From Sphaerosporella brunnea (lineage: Eukaryota > Ascomycota > Pezizomycetes > Pezizales > Pyronemataceae), in contig VXIS01000008.1 of the NCBI GenBank assembly GCA_008704415.1, positions 124,001 to 188,000 on the forward strand: 64,000 nucleotides of DNA, given 5' to 3'. Of the stretch, positions 32,945-42,624 are shown one piece after another (position 1 is the stretch's first letter; every line of letters begins with the position of its first letter). The notes under the pieces were generated by a model. The model worked only from the letters and a program-made list of their open reading frames with translations. It did not search any database and was not told the origin of the DNA. Position numbers and translations under genes: made by a program.

Positions 32945-33265
32945 ACCTCATAACCCAACAGGGGCGCTATACTGTTCGGTATTCTTCCTCCTTTGACTGG
33001 TTATCTGTGGGCAGGGTTCTGAGACGGCGTGGAGGAGGGACACGGGAGGTGAATGCGCAGGAGGTCGGCAAGGAAGGTGTGTGGCAATAGGTATCGATTA
33101 CAGATATTCTGATGGAGTGTGCCATCATTTGTAGACCTCCACAACCCCTTAAGCAATTCTATATGCGCCCGTTTATCCACTCGCCATGACCGCCTATCCC
33201 CTACCCCAACATCGCAAGCTTCCGCGGCGCATCTCACCCTTCCCTGGATGATGCCAGAATCTCTT
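32945..33265. other. Stretch with no recognisable gene
   Basis: 3' flank of the F-box/ankyrin gene; nothing else seen. Confidence 0.5.
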
Positions 33266-33273
33266 CCCCGGCC

Positions 33274-33951
33274 TAGCGCTGGACATAAGCCGAGCCGGCT
33301 CGGCTCGCCGAAGGGTCAGGCTTCGCTGTCCTTACGGATTCACCCCAGAAGCGCATACGGAGTTTAGCGTCTATCATCATGAAGCGAGCCTGAATTCCAG
33401 AAGATTCTGACAGACCTGGGAGTCCGATACGAGCCGGCTCCCGCCTATACTCAGCAGATCACAAGAGCCTCGATGACTGGCAACTCCACGGCATCAATGG
33501 TAATTCTACAAACAGCAGGGATGCCGCCGATGGACACAGAGAGGTTGAGGATCCTTTCAGTTGCGAGAATGAGGATCCGGGAGAGAGCGAGCGTCATGCC
33601 GAGGACTCGGCGGCCGGTCAGAGCGAGGGTAGGCGGCCGGTCACAGCACGGGTAACTCCCAATCAGACCACCCTAGCTGGAGATGGTGCCCATGTTCTTG
33701 GCGATGGTGGCCATGGTGATGGCCCGGAGCATCCGGACGAGGGCGACACCGAGGGCATGGACGCCCAGCAGGAACCTAAGCGCGACGGCTTGGATTCCGG
33801 ATCAGATCTGTCGGGTATATACTAGTAAAGCGACGTCTCTAATGTCACTGCATGCAACCTCCTATTTCCTGGCTCGTAAATCATGAACTGTATCGCAGTT
33901 CGAGCCAAAGCTCGAGCTTTTCAGGGTCGGCTCGGCTTCTGTCCATCACTA
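33274..33951 (+). mobile_element. Internally deleted hAT element with perfect duplication
   Basis: Begins TAGCGCTGGACATAAGCCGA and ends TCTGTCCATCACTA. Flanked by a perfect 8-bp duplication, CCCCGGCC (33266-33273 and 33952-33959). GGCTCGAGC-type motifs lie at both ends. It keeps only an acidic Gly-rich transposase C-terminus that ends GLDSGSDLSGIY at 33822. Confidence 0.87.
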
Positions 33952-33959
33952 CCCCGGCC

Positions 33960-34853
33960 CACCGAAATGACGGCAAAATACGGCGTATTTCGAGCCAGCC
34001 TTTGCGTCTCTACACACTTCGACTCCATGACGACCGCCTAAACAACAACGATGAACGGTGCGCCGGCGAACGAGAGCCGCCCAGTCCACTTCGTATGGTC
34101 AGATATGGGATCGCAGGTGGGGTCGTCTTCAAAACACGGATTTTTAGAATGTTCGCAAAGAGAGCTTGCGCGGTTGCCGGCAAGCAACAGCAATAGCGGC
34201 CTGAGTCCAAGCCTGACGCTTTCTAGAGCTTCATCTCTTGGGTTTTTATATCGCGACGTCTTAAGTTCCCCCGGTTGACCATGTAGTGGGGGCACATGCA
34301 ACCGAGTGAGCATGCGCATGGACGCATACTGGTGATGGAGTTGGTCGTGGGACTGGGAACGAAACGGGGCATTGCGGCCCGCGGGGGACGGCGATGGCTG
34401 CCGCTCATGGTTTTGCGTCTTATATTTTTAACATCCTGCCAGAACGGGATGGCGATCTATGAGCTCCAGTGACAGTAGTATTTCCATATTGTGATGAGGT
34501 GCGAAGGGCGGTCACCCTTTCTAAGCGCCCGAACATCCCCAGACCGTGAGACCTTGGCAAAAATCCAGCCAGAACGCCCACAGAGTGTTCCGTTGCGCCC
34601 CAGAGGCCTTCTGGAGCGGAGCGACGTAACGGCAAAGTGCTGGGTTTTGACGCTGGCAGGATTTACATACCCCAACGTTCTAGTTAGTCTAAGAAGGTTA
34701 ACATATCTTACTACGAACGTCTATCCATCGTATGGTCGTGTCCAGTACCCTCACGTGCGCCCTCGGATTTGTTCGAGCTTCAACAGGTTATGAGCCCCTC
34801 TCCTTTCCTAGGGTATTGATCAAAAGCAACAACCACCCCGTGTTTATGTCGAA
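33960..34853. other. Stretch with no recognisable gene
   Basis: Short frames only. Confidence 0.5.
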
Positions 34854-35340
34854 ATGGAGCGAGTTTTGTTGAAAGAACACAACTACAGCGAGTGGGAGGA
34901 ATACAGCAGGGACGAGCGCCTTGCCCGCGGTCTTTGCGGCATCGTGGAGGGCACCACCAAGCGACACCGCAAGCCCACAGCAGCCGTTAAGGGAAGGAGA
35001 CAAGATGCAACGGAGGACTCGGAGCCTGGACCCGATGCTGGCACAGCGCCTTGCAAAAGTTTCAACAAGAAGCACCGCTTGAATCGGGGGCGGTCACCGA
35101 TGTGATTGCATACTGGGCGCACAAAAGCGCCGTGGAATTGCTGGCAATACCCGCCATGGCCGCCCAGGCAGAGCGGGTCTTGAGCAGCTCAGAGATCACG
35201 CTTGACGTCCGTCGCTGCCAGCCCAGTGACGAAGCTGTGAACGCCTTGAAGAGACTGAAACGTTGGCACCGGGATGGGCTCATCAGCACGAGACAGAATG
35301 GGATTACTGCCCTTGAGGGGATCCTAAATGCGCTCTGTAT
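34854..35340 (+). pseudogene. hAT transposase C-terminal remnant, third type
   Basis: From 35090 the frame reads VTDVIAYWAHKS, LLAIPAMAAQAERVLSS, then a Leu-rich helix and LKRWHRDGL, the dimerisation region of an Ac-like hAT transposase. In active relatives the segment is usually ERVFSSAK; here V replaces F. An upstream charged segment (34854-35090) is in another frame. A run of about 15 G follows at 35355. Confidence 0.6.
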
Positions 35341-36717
35341 CCAGCCACTTAATGGGGGGGGGGGGGGGTTCAATAGACTGAGCGTGAGGAATCAAGAGGT
35401 TTTGGAGCCCGCGGAGGATACATTAACTATCTGGCAGGATACATTAACTATCTGGCTGAGGTTGTGTATGTAGGCATCGAGGGCGCGGGCGGTTTGTATA
35501 TAAAATTCTTTTGTAAGACATTCCTCCGCTGGAAGTATCCAATTGACTGGATCGCCTGCAGGCGGTCTAGCCCGTACACCCCGAAAGGACTGCCCGTTCC
35601 TGGCAATCTCTCGGACTGGACTGCATGATGTGGTCCAGGCCCCTGCGTGCTTAGGACAGGTGGGACTGTACTGTGAGCAACACGGACCATACTTCCTGTA
35701 TCTAGCGACATGTTGACATCAGCGTAGCCTGCCCGGGGATAATAAACACGCTGCATTAATCGCCATTCCAGGCGTTCCTGCTGACACACAGCTGCTAGCG
35801 ATATGGCGGCATTGTGCTCCTCCTGCGCTTCAACGACCGCCTGCGACCAGCTTACCTGTACCAGGCTATTCTGATCTTGGTGTAATCATCCTACGGGTCC
35901 TGAATACGTCGGCGCGGGTGTCCGACCGCTGCCGATATGACTGACCGCCTGTTTTTAGCCCGAAATGGCAGGGTGACGCACCTTGCACGGTGCTGAAGAC
36001 CGTCAACTGCACAGCGGCTGTCCTGAGCTGGGTCATGGCGACTCACACTAACCGTGATGATTCAGCAGACGCCTGCAAACGCGTGCAACCGGAATGCCAC
36101 TGACTGCGTGCAGCCTTGCTGGTGTTCAAATCGAAGAGCACAAGTTGAGATCTATGTGTCGGGCACCCTCCTTAGTCTGTACCTGGCCACATTTTCTACC
36201 CGCAGTGGGTCCTGAATGCAGTTGGACCAATCGCGACCACTGCTGTGCGTGACCTGTAAAGGTACGGCGGAAAGTACCATCTTCTACTGCTGCTTTTGCA
36301 CCGGTAGGTGGACCCGCGTAGGATTGTACTCATATCTACGCGCTGGGTGTGTACACCACTCTTCACAGTTCCAAGCGGTCATTGTGATAGCCATGCCCCT
36401 GCGGTGCTGAACATCAACGCCTTATCCACACAACCACCCGCGTTGGACTCGAATTCGTGGCTGACTGCGCACTGCCCATTCACGCAGTTTATCGCTTCAA
36501 ATTCCGCCAGTAATACACAGTTAGGCTGGTTGAATGTACGGCCCGCATGCTTTGCCTAAATCCTGTCTCTGGATATGACAGCGCCAACTGAGGCATGTGT
36601 CCCCGTCGGAAAAGCCCTACTGCGCTGTGCATAGTTTACGAACAGTGCATAGAAGGCTAGACGACCTCGCTCCTGTTCCTGTCGGGACTTGTCAATGCTA
36701 CGCGCTTAGCGACGTCG
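35341..36717. other. No recognisable gene; 21-bp tandem repeat
   Basis: A 21-bp segment (AGGATACATTAACTATCTGGC) is duplicated at about 35416-35457. No gene is supported in the rest. Confidence 0.5.
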
Positions 36718-36725
36718 TTTTGAGC

Positions 36726-37405
36726 CAGGGCTGTCAAAAGTCCGGCCAGTGCGGCTTAGGAGCAGGCCTGAACCCGTTTGATTCAAATGGGCTTTGAAAA
36801 TTACGGCCCGTTTGGACCAGGCAATTTTGCACGGGACCCAGGTGACTGAAGGTGCCGATCAGGCCCGGTGAACAGCCGGCGCCCGGCACGGGGCACCGGT
36901 ACTATCTTTGCATCGAGAAAAAAAAAACGAAAGCAAGACCCAGATCCAACGTGCAGCCCCTACGCATCAATCTCCCGCTGTACCAAGCAAAACATCAGCA
37001 GTGCGGATCCATATTCTTCCGCCTCTCTTCCGACCTGAATTTCCTGGGTGAAAGGGCGTGATTTGTGAGCAACACGTCCGCAGTTCCGCACCGTTGTATT
37101 CCTGCTCTCCTCTGAGCTGTAGTTTTTGGGTTCAACGTGCGCGGATTCTGCCGGTGATCGACAAGTTAATTGATTGCGATCGACGCTCTAGCTCCTGCGG
37201 AACAAGCACCCAGCGATCAGCGCTGTTAGTGGCCCTGAGTGAGGCCCGCTGGCCGAACCGATCTTGACCAGGGGTACCCAGCGCTGGCCGGCACCTATCA
37301 GATATCCAGACTTATCTGTCAGGCTTTCTGCATCATAGCCCCGACCTGACCCACTCCGTGGCGCCCGCTTTGACTTGGCAGGCGGCCGGACTATTGACAG
37401 CCCTG
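36726..37405. mobile_element. Non-autonomous hAT-type element, CAGGGCTGTC family
   Basis: Ends CAGGGCTGTCAAAAGTCC and GGACTATTGACAGCCCTG. Flanks TTTTGAGC (36718-36725) and TTTTAGGC (37406-37413) agree at six of eight positions. The 680-bp interior resembles the copy at 20259-21084 in inverted order. No transposase is present. Confidence 0.8.
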
Positions 37406-37413
37406 TTTTAGGC

Positions 37414-37826
37414 TCCTATTGGCCGTAGCAAGTTTGCAGTTTCGCCATTATCTCAGCGCGCAGGCTCCAGTGATGGAAAAGTTGGGGGTTGTGGTTGTGA
37501 CGGTGAAGGTGGTGATTTTGGCATTCTTCGATCACTCCAACGCCGCGTCTCCCCCATAACACTCTCGGCCAATTGCAACGCCGCGTCTCCCCCATAACAC
37601 TCTCCGCCAGTTGTTCGATCACCTACCACTACTCCCAACGGATTGTGTCCCACATAACCACACTCTCGTCCCTGCCCGGCACCCTGCATGATGGGATCGC
37701 CAACCCTAACTGCCGACCACCCACAATCCATCCCGCACCTCGTTCCCTCGCATCCCTCAATCTCTCCCACACCTGCAACGATCCCACACCTGCATCGATC
37801 CAACCACCAGACACCAGACTTTCAAG
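37414..37826 (+). promoter_or_regulatory. Upstream region of the unknown-family gene
   Basis: Contains a 38-bp tandem duplication (CAACGCCGCGTCTCCCCC...) at 37538-37613. A stretch at about 37640-37715 (CACATAACCACACTCTCGTCC, then GGGATCGCCAAC) is also found upstream of the paralogue at 42624. A long pyrimidine-rich leader (CTCTCCCACACC) precedes the ATG, as in many fungal genes. Confidence 0.55.
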
Positions 37827-38873
37827 ATGCCCCTAGCCAAGCTTTATGCCGACAACGGGCTCCCGCCGCCTCTCACCACCGACGAGAAGATGCATAGCGT
37901 CATGGCGACGTTCATAGTCAACAACGGTTGGGAAAAAAGGTACCATACTCACCACAAGGGGACTCACGAGGAGTGGGCGGCTGTACTCACCACGGCCTTC
38001 AACCACGTGAAAATTTTCGCCAGGTTCCCGTCTCTTTACAAGCAGGATGTCAACGCGGTCGTCAAGACCAACCACCTGTACTCCTTCGGCACGGCATTGT
38101 TTTCGGAGGGGATGGTCTCCGTCCGGAAACGAAACAAAACGCGGGAGCCACTGCGGGAGCCACCCCCATCCCCACTGAACCTGCATGTGGTTCTGGACCT
38201 CCCCATCGCCCACCAGCAGCAGCAGCAGCAGCTGGCCTGGCAGGACCAGCAGGACAAGAACTGGGCGGCCCAGCTGCAGTGGCAGCGGGACTATGAGGCC
38301 CGACAGCAGCAGCATGAGGCCCAGATGCAGGCGATGCCGGGAAAATTTTACGACTTGTTGGATGAGAAGTTGAAGGCGGCCTGGCCGCAAGTCAAGGAAA
38401 CGGTGACTCTGCCCCTCCATCCCCGCAGAAACTGTCGCCTTCTCCGCCCTCCCTGCGCGGCGACTCGCCCTCCACCCAGCGCGTCTTGTCGCCCTCCCCT
38501 CCTCGCGTCTTGTCGTCCTCCCCCCCTGCCCGTTATGTCACGCTCCCCACGCTCGGAGTCCACACAGCGCGTCTTGTCGCCCTCCCCTCCTCGCGTCTTG
38601 TCGCCCTCCTCTCCTCGCGTCTTGTCGTCCTCCCCCCCGCCCATTATGTCACCCTCCCCACGCCTGGAGTCGCCTTCGCCCCCGCCAAGGAACTTGCCTT
38701 CACCGGGCCTGTCGTCGCCCGCCCCCGCCTTGGAGCCCCCCCACAAGCAGCGTGCGATGTTCCAGATGGATCTCAACAAGGTCCGTCAGGACGGCCCGGA
38801 CTCGCCAGACGCCCGTCGTCGAAAACTGATCAAATACGGGAAACAAGTTTCAAAGAAAATCCGACTCAACTAA
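37827..38873 (+). CDS. Unrecognised family: conserved domain, Q-rich helix, basic tail
   Basis: 348 residues, function unknown. Paralogue of the minus-strand gene at 41722-42624. Residues 1-125 are the conserved part: LAKLYA, LPPPL, TFIVNNGW, EWAA, AFNH, FPSLY, NHLYSFGTA, PSPLNL. Residues 130-190 are Gln-rich and probably coiled-coil (HQQQQQQLAWQDQQ). Residues 200-310 are a Pro/Ser linker built on a 24-bp minisatellite. The last 25 residues are basic (SPDARRRKLIKYGKQ, ending KKIRLN) and match the paralogue's tail (SPDS, ending KTIRFL). Conservation at both ends despite a drifting linker argues for a real protein. There is no signal peptide or membrane segment. It could be a Gag-like or DNA-binding protein; I do not assign it. 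Confidence 0.7.
   Translation: MPLAKLYADNGLPPPLTTDEKMHSVMATFIVNNGWEKRYHTHHKGTHEEWAAVLTTAFNHVKIFARFPSLYKQDVNAVVKTNHLYSFGTALFSEGMVSVRKRNKTREPLREPPPSPLNLHVVLDLPIAHQQQQQQLAWQDQQDKNWAAQLQWQRDYEARQQQHEAQMQAMPGKFYDLLDEKLKAAWPQVKETVTLPLHPRRNCRLLRPPCAATRPPPSASCRPPLLASCRPPPLPVMSRSPRSESTQRVLSPSPPRVLSPSSPRVLSSSPPPIMSPSPRLESPSPPPRNLPSPGLSSPAPALEPPHKQRAMFQMDLNKVRQDGPDSPDARRRKLIKYGKQVSKKIRLN
38480..38660 (+). repeat. Minisatellite encoding the Pro/Ser linker
   Basis: Repeats of about 24 bp (GCGCGTCTTGTCGCCCTCCC and variants) lie inside the gene at 37827 and encode RVLSPSPP-like units. Confidence 0.8.
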
Positions 38874-39244
38874 AAGATATCGAAATTTTACTTACAGGAG
38901 GGTGTACTTTCTATCACCTATATGATATAATACCACTGTTCCATTGGCCTTCTATGCAGCGTCGGGAAGGTCAACATTCAACATTTCTAACGACAGAACA
39001 AGGCGTCCTTCTGTCGTGCGCTACCCGTGTGTAATATAATCCAGGGGCCAATATTTTATAGCTGTAATAGAATAGGCGGGAGAGAGCGGTAGAACACCCG
39101 GTGCCGTTTTATGTCGCAGTAATAGAATGTTGTGTGCCAGTAATTCAAAGTTTTTTTTGTTTTTGTGTTAATCATATTGTATTTGGCCGCTTGCGGCGAT
39201 GACATATGTAGACATAAGAGACTGTGCTACCCCTTCGGCAAAGC
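38874..39244. other. Stretch with no recognisable gene
   Basis: 3' flank of the preceding gene, A/T-rich; no gene seen. Confidence 0.5.
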
Positions 39245-39505
39245 CGACTAGTGGGGCCTGCCGTGGCTGTGGCCGGCCAGCGCTTTTGTCCCCGACCTTT
39301 CTGGTCCTGAATGCGCTCTTGTCGCCCCTGCCTTTGGGCATCCGGTAGTAGCGCTTCCTGGCGTCGTCGCCGGCAGCTGCTGTAGGGTCAGCGCCAGGCC
39401 GGCTGCGATGCCGAAAAGCTCGGCGTCGTAAGCCTCCTTTTTGTTGCTGACGCACTTGACTACTCCGAGCCACTGGCGACCAGGTCCTCCATACGTGGTT
39501 GAGTA
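39245..39505 (-). pseudogene. Possible RNase H fragment of a non-LTR retroelement
   Basis: A minus-strand frame reads GGPGRQWLGVVKCVSNKKE, then AYDAELFGIAAGLALTL, resembling the RNase H segment of fungal LINEs in which an AEL motif carries a catalytic Glu. No reverse transcriptase is nearby. The match rests on one motif only. Confidence 0.3.
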
Positions 39506-39661
39506 ATTCAAAGTTGTGTCGCAGTCATTGAAATTCCTTTTGAAGCCCGGCCGATGGTGTAGAACCTCGGTAAACGCTATAAAGCAAGCGTTCACCACCA
39601 CCACCACCACGACCGAGCTGCAAACACCATCCAAACACCTACGTTCGATCACTGCTACACC

Positions 39662-40721
39662 ATGCCTGAAGCTTCCCGTTTGCCCAACGAGGTGCACGAC
39701 AACATCTACGCCACATCAGACCCGGAAGCCCGTTGGGGCTTGATTATGTCACATTTTACATACTGCCAGGAGCTCGGCAATGCGCCGTCGCGCAGGCCAA
39801 CGGGCACCACAACTTCACCTTTTCGTAGACAGACCGAATCTGGGTGCAGCGTGCCTTGTTGCTGCACCGCGGTATCTACAGCCTTCTATCAAGATTGGCA
39901 CGCAGCAAGTGCAATCTCGCGGCGACACGCTTTGTCCTCAACATCCTCGGCGAGCGGCAGCCGAGGCCGAGAATCGAAGATGGCTCGTACCACGAGAAGT
40001 GGTACGCCAACGAGCTTGGTAGGAACTACGATCTTGGTGTCACCGGCGCGGCGGCCTCACCCACCGGCCCCAGTTTTTGCGGGAATGTTTTGATCCCCGC
40101 ACAATCGCGGCTGCGACTAGAGCTGTGGAGACCCTGCGTTTGTTGCTGGAATACGACCCGCAGTGGCAACCACGCATTGCCGGCTGCAAGGTCCAGCTCA
40201 GTCCCGACCGTATCCACCGAGGCCAACAGCGCGGGTTCTGTGCGCCTGTGGGCGAGTTTCACCCATTCGGACCCCTTCATACTGCGGCGTTCTACGCCCA
40301 GCCTGAGACCCTGAGCCTCCTTCTCGAGCGTCTGGGAAACGACCTCACAGCCGATGGCTGGTGCGCGGGGTGCGGTCGGAAAGATTGCGGCCCGGCTGAT
40401 GGCCACAACCGCGTCACTGCCGTGAATGACCTGGCGTGTGGGCATTTTTCGCCCCCACATCTGCTCATCACGCCAGAGGGGATGCAGACCAACACAGCCG
40501 CCAACATCAGCCGTTGTGCTCAGCTGTTGCGTGCCGCTGGTGCATACAATTTGAACTGGAACACCGACAAGTGCCTGTACGCCCACCAGAACTGGATCAT
40601 CAAGAAATGGTCCAAATATCTGGATGAGGACGGCAAAAAGCAGCAGCTGGATATCATGACGCTGCATGATTATGCGCATAGCGGGTCCGTCGCGGGACAG
40701 CCGATACAATATGCCATTTAG
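39662..40721 (+). pseudogene. Frameshifted ankyrin-like gene
   Basis: A protein of about 350 residues can be followed through three frames. It starts MPEASRLPNEVHDNIYA (F-box-like), moves to another frame (VQRALLLHRGIYSLLS, then ATRFVLNILGERQPRPR) after an in-frame TAG near 39830, and shifts again near a T-run at about 40075. The last part (40077-40721, 214 codons) is open and contains ankyrin-like segments (ETLRLLLEYDPQW; PLHTAAFYAQPETLSLLLERL; CAQLLRAAGAYNL). The family beyond ankyrin is not recognised. The shifts may be mutations or unrecognised introns. Confidence 0.55.
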
Positions 40722-40732
40722 GGTATGATCGT

Positions 40733-40921
40733 TTTTTTTTTTTTTTTTTTTGTGGTCTTCGTCGGGGGCGGAATCGCTTTGTCTGAAATTCGCTGGAAGA
40801 GCTTGAGTGTGTGTTGGGCGAAGATGGAATAGACCCGCTTCTTCTTTGGGAGTTCAAGTGTGCAATTGCCTGTAGCTTCATCGAATTTGGTGATCTTGTG
40901 TGGCCCTTCCCAAACTTGCAT
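40733..40921 (-). pseudogene. Gypsy-type polyprotein fragment (end of integrase)
   Basis: The minus-strand peptide VWEGPHKITKFDEATGN followed by CTLELPKKKRVYSIFAQ is the conserved module after the integrase core of Ty3/Gypsy elements (WEGPxxI...GNYTLELP...HPxFH). It runs into a run of about 20 A on the minus strand. The usual HPxFHAS is degraded to YSIFAQH. No LTR or other domain is adjacent. Confidence 0.6.
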
Positions 40922-41001
40922 GGTTGTGGCGGAGGTTCAGCCGGCGTCGCAGCGACCCAGCAATGTGGGGTAGCCATCATACGTGCAGTGCATTGTAAGA
41001 A

Positions 41002-41020
41002 CTAACCCTAACCCTAACCC
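41002..41020 (+). repeat. Interstitial telomere-type repeat, three CCCTAA units
   Basis: CTAACCCTAACCCTAACCC is three consecutive units of the common fungal telomere repeat, in the orientation expected at a left chromosome end. It lies between a Gypsy fragment and unique sequence. Confidence 0.85.
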
Positions 41021-41721
41021 GTCGTTGCGCAATGGTTAGCTGAGCTGACCTGCATCCCGGTTTGCGCCTCTGTCGAGCCTCGGCGTTGGACTCTAGCTGG
41101 TGCCAGTCCCTTTCTGCCTGTCCCTTTCCGGTACTCCAGTATTGAAGGCCGACGTGAGTCACATCACGTGCTGTGGGAGCCGGATTGTCTGACAGCTTAT
41201 ATAAGCTGCGCGTAATGCTCAGGGTACCATTCATGGCAATTATGTTCGGAGATCTACACTTGCGCTTAAGCGAGCATGCGGGGAAGCTGTTAACAATGGT
41301 AACAGGCTTTTGCAACTCTTAAAAATAGATTTTTTTTTTTGGCAAACGTCCGCCAACGCTGAGAAGAGCCAGAACTGTTACATACAACATTGGACTGTGG
41401 ATGTGCAAAACGTCGCAACGGCCGGGGACTTGATGGAAAGGAGGGTTGGAATGCGCGGAGAATACGTTAACTATATATTCGTTTTTTTATATGGCGACAA
41501 CCGGCCCTCCTTGCTTCTGGCATCACAGGCAACGCCGCTTGTAGATAGTTAAGCGAAAAGCCACACGAATTTCATTCTCTCATTATTTTGACATATTCGA
41601 AATAGTCCAATCATCGGCCAAGGCTCGCCACCGTGACTCGTTCGTAAGCAACACCTCATTCCCGCTTGACATCTCAGCCAGCAATAGACTTTCCGGGGCT
41701 GGGGGTTTATGGCAATATCCG
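41021..41721. other. Stretch with no recognisable gene
   Basis: No gene is supported. It is the 3' flank of the minus-strand gene at 41722-42624. Confidence 0.5.
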
Positions 41722-42624
41722 CTAGAGGAAACGGATTGTCTTTCCAAATTCCCTGCCGAATTCGATTTGGCTCTTTCGTGCGGCAGCAGAGTCCGGCGAG
41801 ACGGCGACGATGGCACGCCGCTTGCGCGCGGGTGCCTTCGGGGTCTCAGCCGGGACTATCGCTCGGCACTTGCGGGTTCCCTTCGGGGCGGGCGACGGGG
41901 AGGACGGCGAATCGGCCCGCGGGGAGGGCAGTGTGGGGGAGGGCGGAGCAGGAGATGGGGAATGCGGAGCAGGAGACGGGGAAGGCGGAGCAGGAGACGG
42001 AGAACGCGGAGCAGACGAACGTAGGTGCGGGGAGGGAGGCGCAGGGTCTTCCTTGTGAGAACGTGTGCCCACAAGGGCTGCCAGCTTCTCATCTAACATA
42101 TTGCCGACCTGGTCAGGCAGCGCGTTGAGGTGGTCCTCTTGTCTCTGCAGCCGAGCGTCCTGGTCCCGCCGCCAGTGCTGCTGGGCAGCCCAGTGGTGGT
42201 CCTGCCGCTGCTGCCATTGCTGCTGTTGCTGTTGCTGCTGCTGGGCTGCCGGAAGATTAAGAACCACCGCCAGGTTGAGCGGGGATGGAGCCACGTTGTT
42301 CGGAACTCCATGGTTCCGCACAGTGACCATCCCCAGCCTAACAATGGCCGTTCCGAAATCGTAAAGATGGTTGCCCTTGCTGACAGCATGGACACCCAGC
42401 CTATAAAGGCTCGGGAACTTGTTGAAGATTTCGAGGTGGTTGAACGCCTCGGTGAGCGCGGCAGCCCACTCCCGCACAGTGTGGCCGCCCTTGTTCTTGC
42501 GCGGCTGGTACGCATTGTACCACCCGTTGCGGACAATGAACTCGGCCATCAGAGTGTGCGTCTTCTGGTCAGTTGGGAGGGGCGGCGGGAGCTGGTGCTG
42601 AGCGTACAGCTTGGCGAGCGACAT
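41722..42624 (-). CDS. Unrecognised family: conserved domain, Q-rich helix, basic tail
   Basis: 300 residues, paralogue of 37827-38873. The N-terminal 120 residues align without long gaps (LAKLYAQHQLPPPL, FIVRNGW, EWAAALTEAFNH, FPSLY, NHLYDFGTA, PSPLNL). Then come a Gln-run helix (about 130-190), a Pro/Ser linker made from 18-bp units (SPSPAP repeats) and basic clusters (RKCRAIV, RKRRAIV) before the tail ending FGKTIRFL. The RKxRAIV motif occurs twice, spaced 18 residues, and may be a nuclear signal. The gene points toward its paralogue and toward the telomere-type repeat at 41002. Its upstream region shares GATGGGGTCGCCAACCTG-like sequence with that of the paralogue. Function unknown. Confidence 0.72.
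   Translation of the reverse strand: MSLAKLYAQHQLPPPLPTDQKTHTLMAEFIVRNGWYNAYQPRKNKGGHTVREWAAALTEAFNHLEIFNKFPSLYRLGVHAVSKGNHLYDFGTAIVRLGMVTVRNHGVPNNVAPSPLNLAVVLNLPAAQQQQQQQQQWQQRQDHHWAAQQHWRRDQDARLQRQEDHLNALPDQVGNMLDEKLAALVGTRSHKEDPAPPSPHLRSSAPRSPSPAPPSPSPAPHSPSPAPPSPTLPSPRADSPSSPSPAPKGTRKCRAIVPAETPKAPARKRRAIVAVSPDSAAARKSQIEFGREFGKTIRFL

Noticed and set aside
37833..38420. 195-codon minus-strand frame across the unknown-family gene
   Set aside because: The paralogue supports the plus-strand frame here; the antisense frame has only low-complexity Leu runs.
40733..40753. Poly-T run read as the tail of a LINE
   Set aside because: It abuts a Gypsy integrase fragment, not LINE coding sequence; it may be simple homopolymer expansion.
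41021..41070. Sequence after the telomere repeat with a tRNA-like GGTTAGCTGAG motif
   Set aside because: No B-box or cloverleaf could be found downstream.
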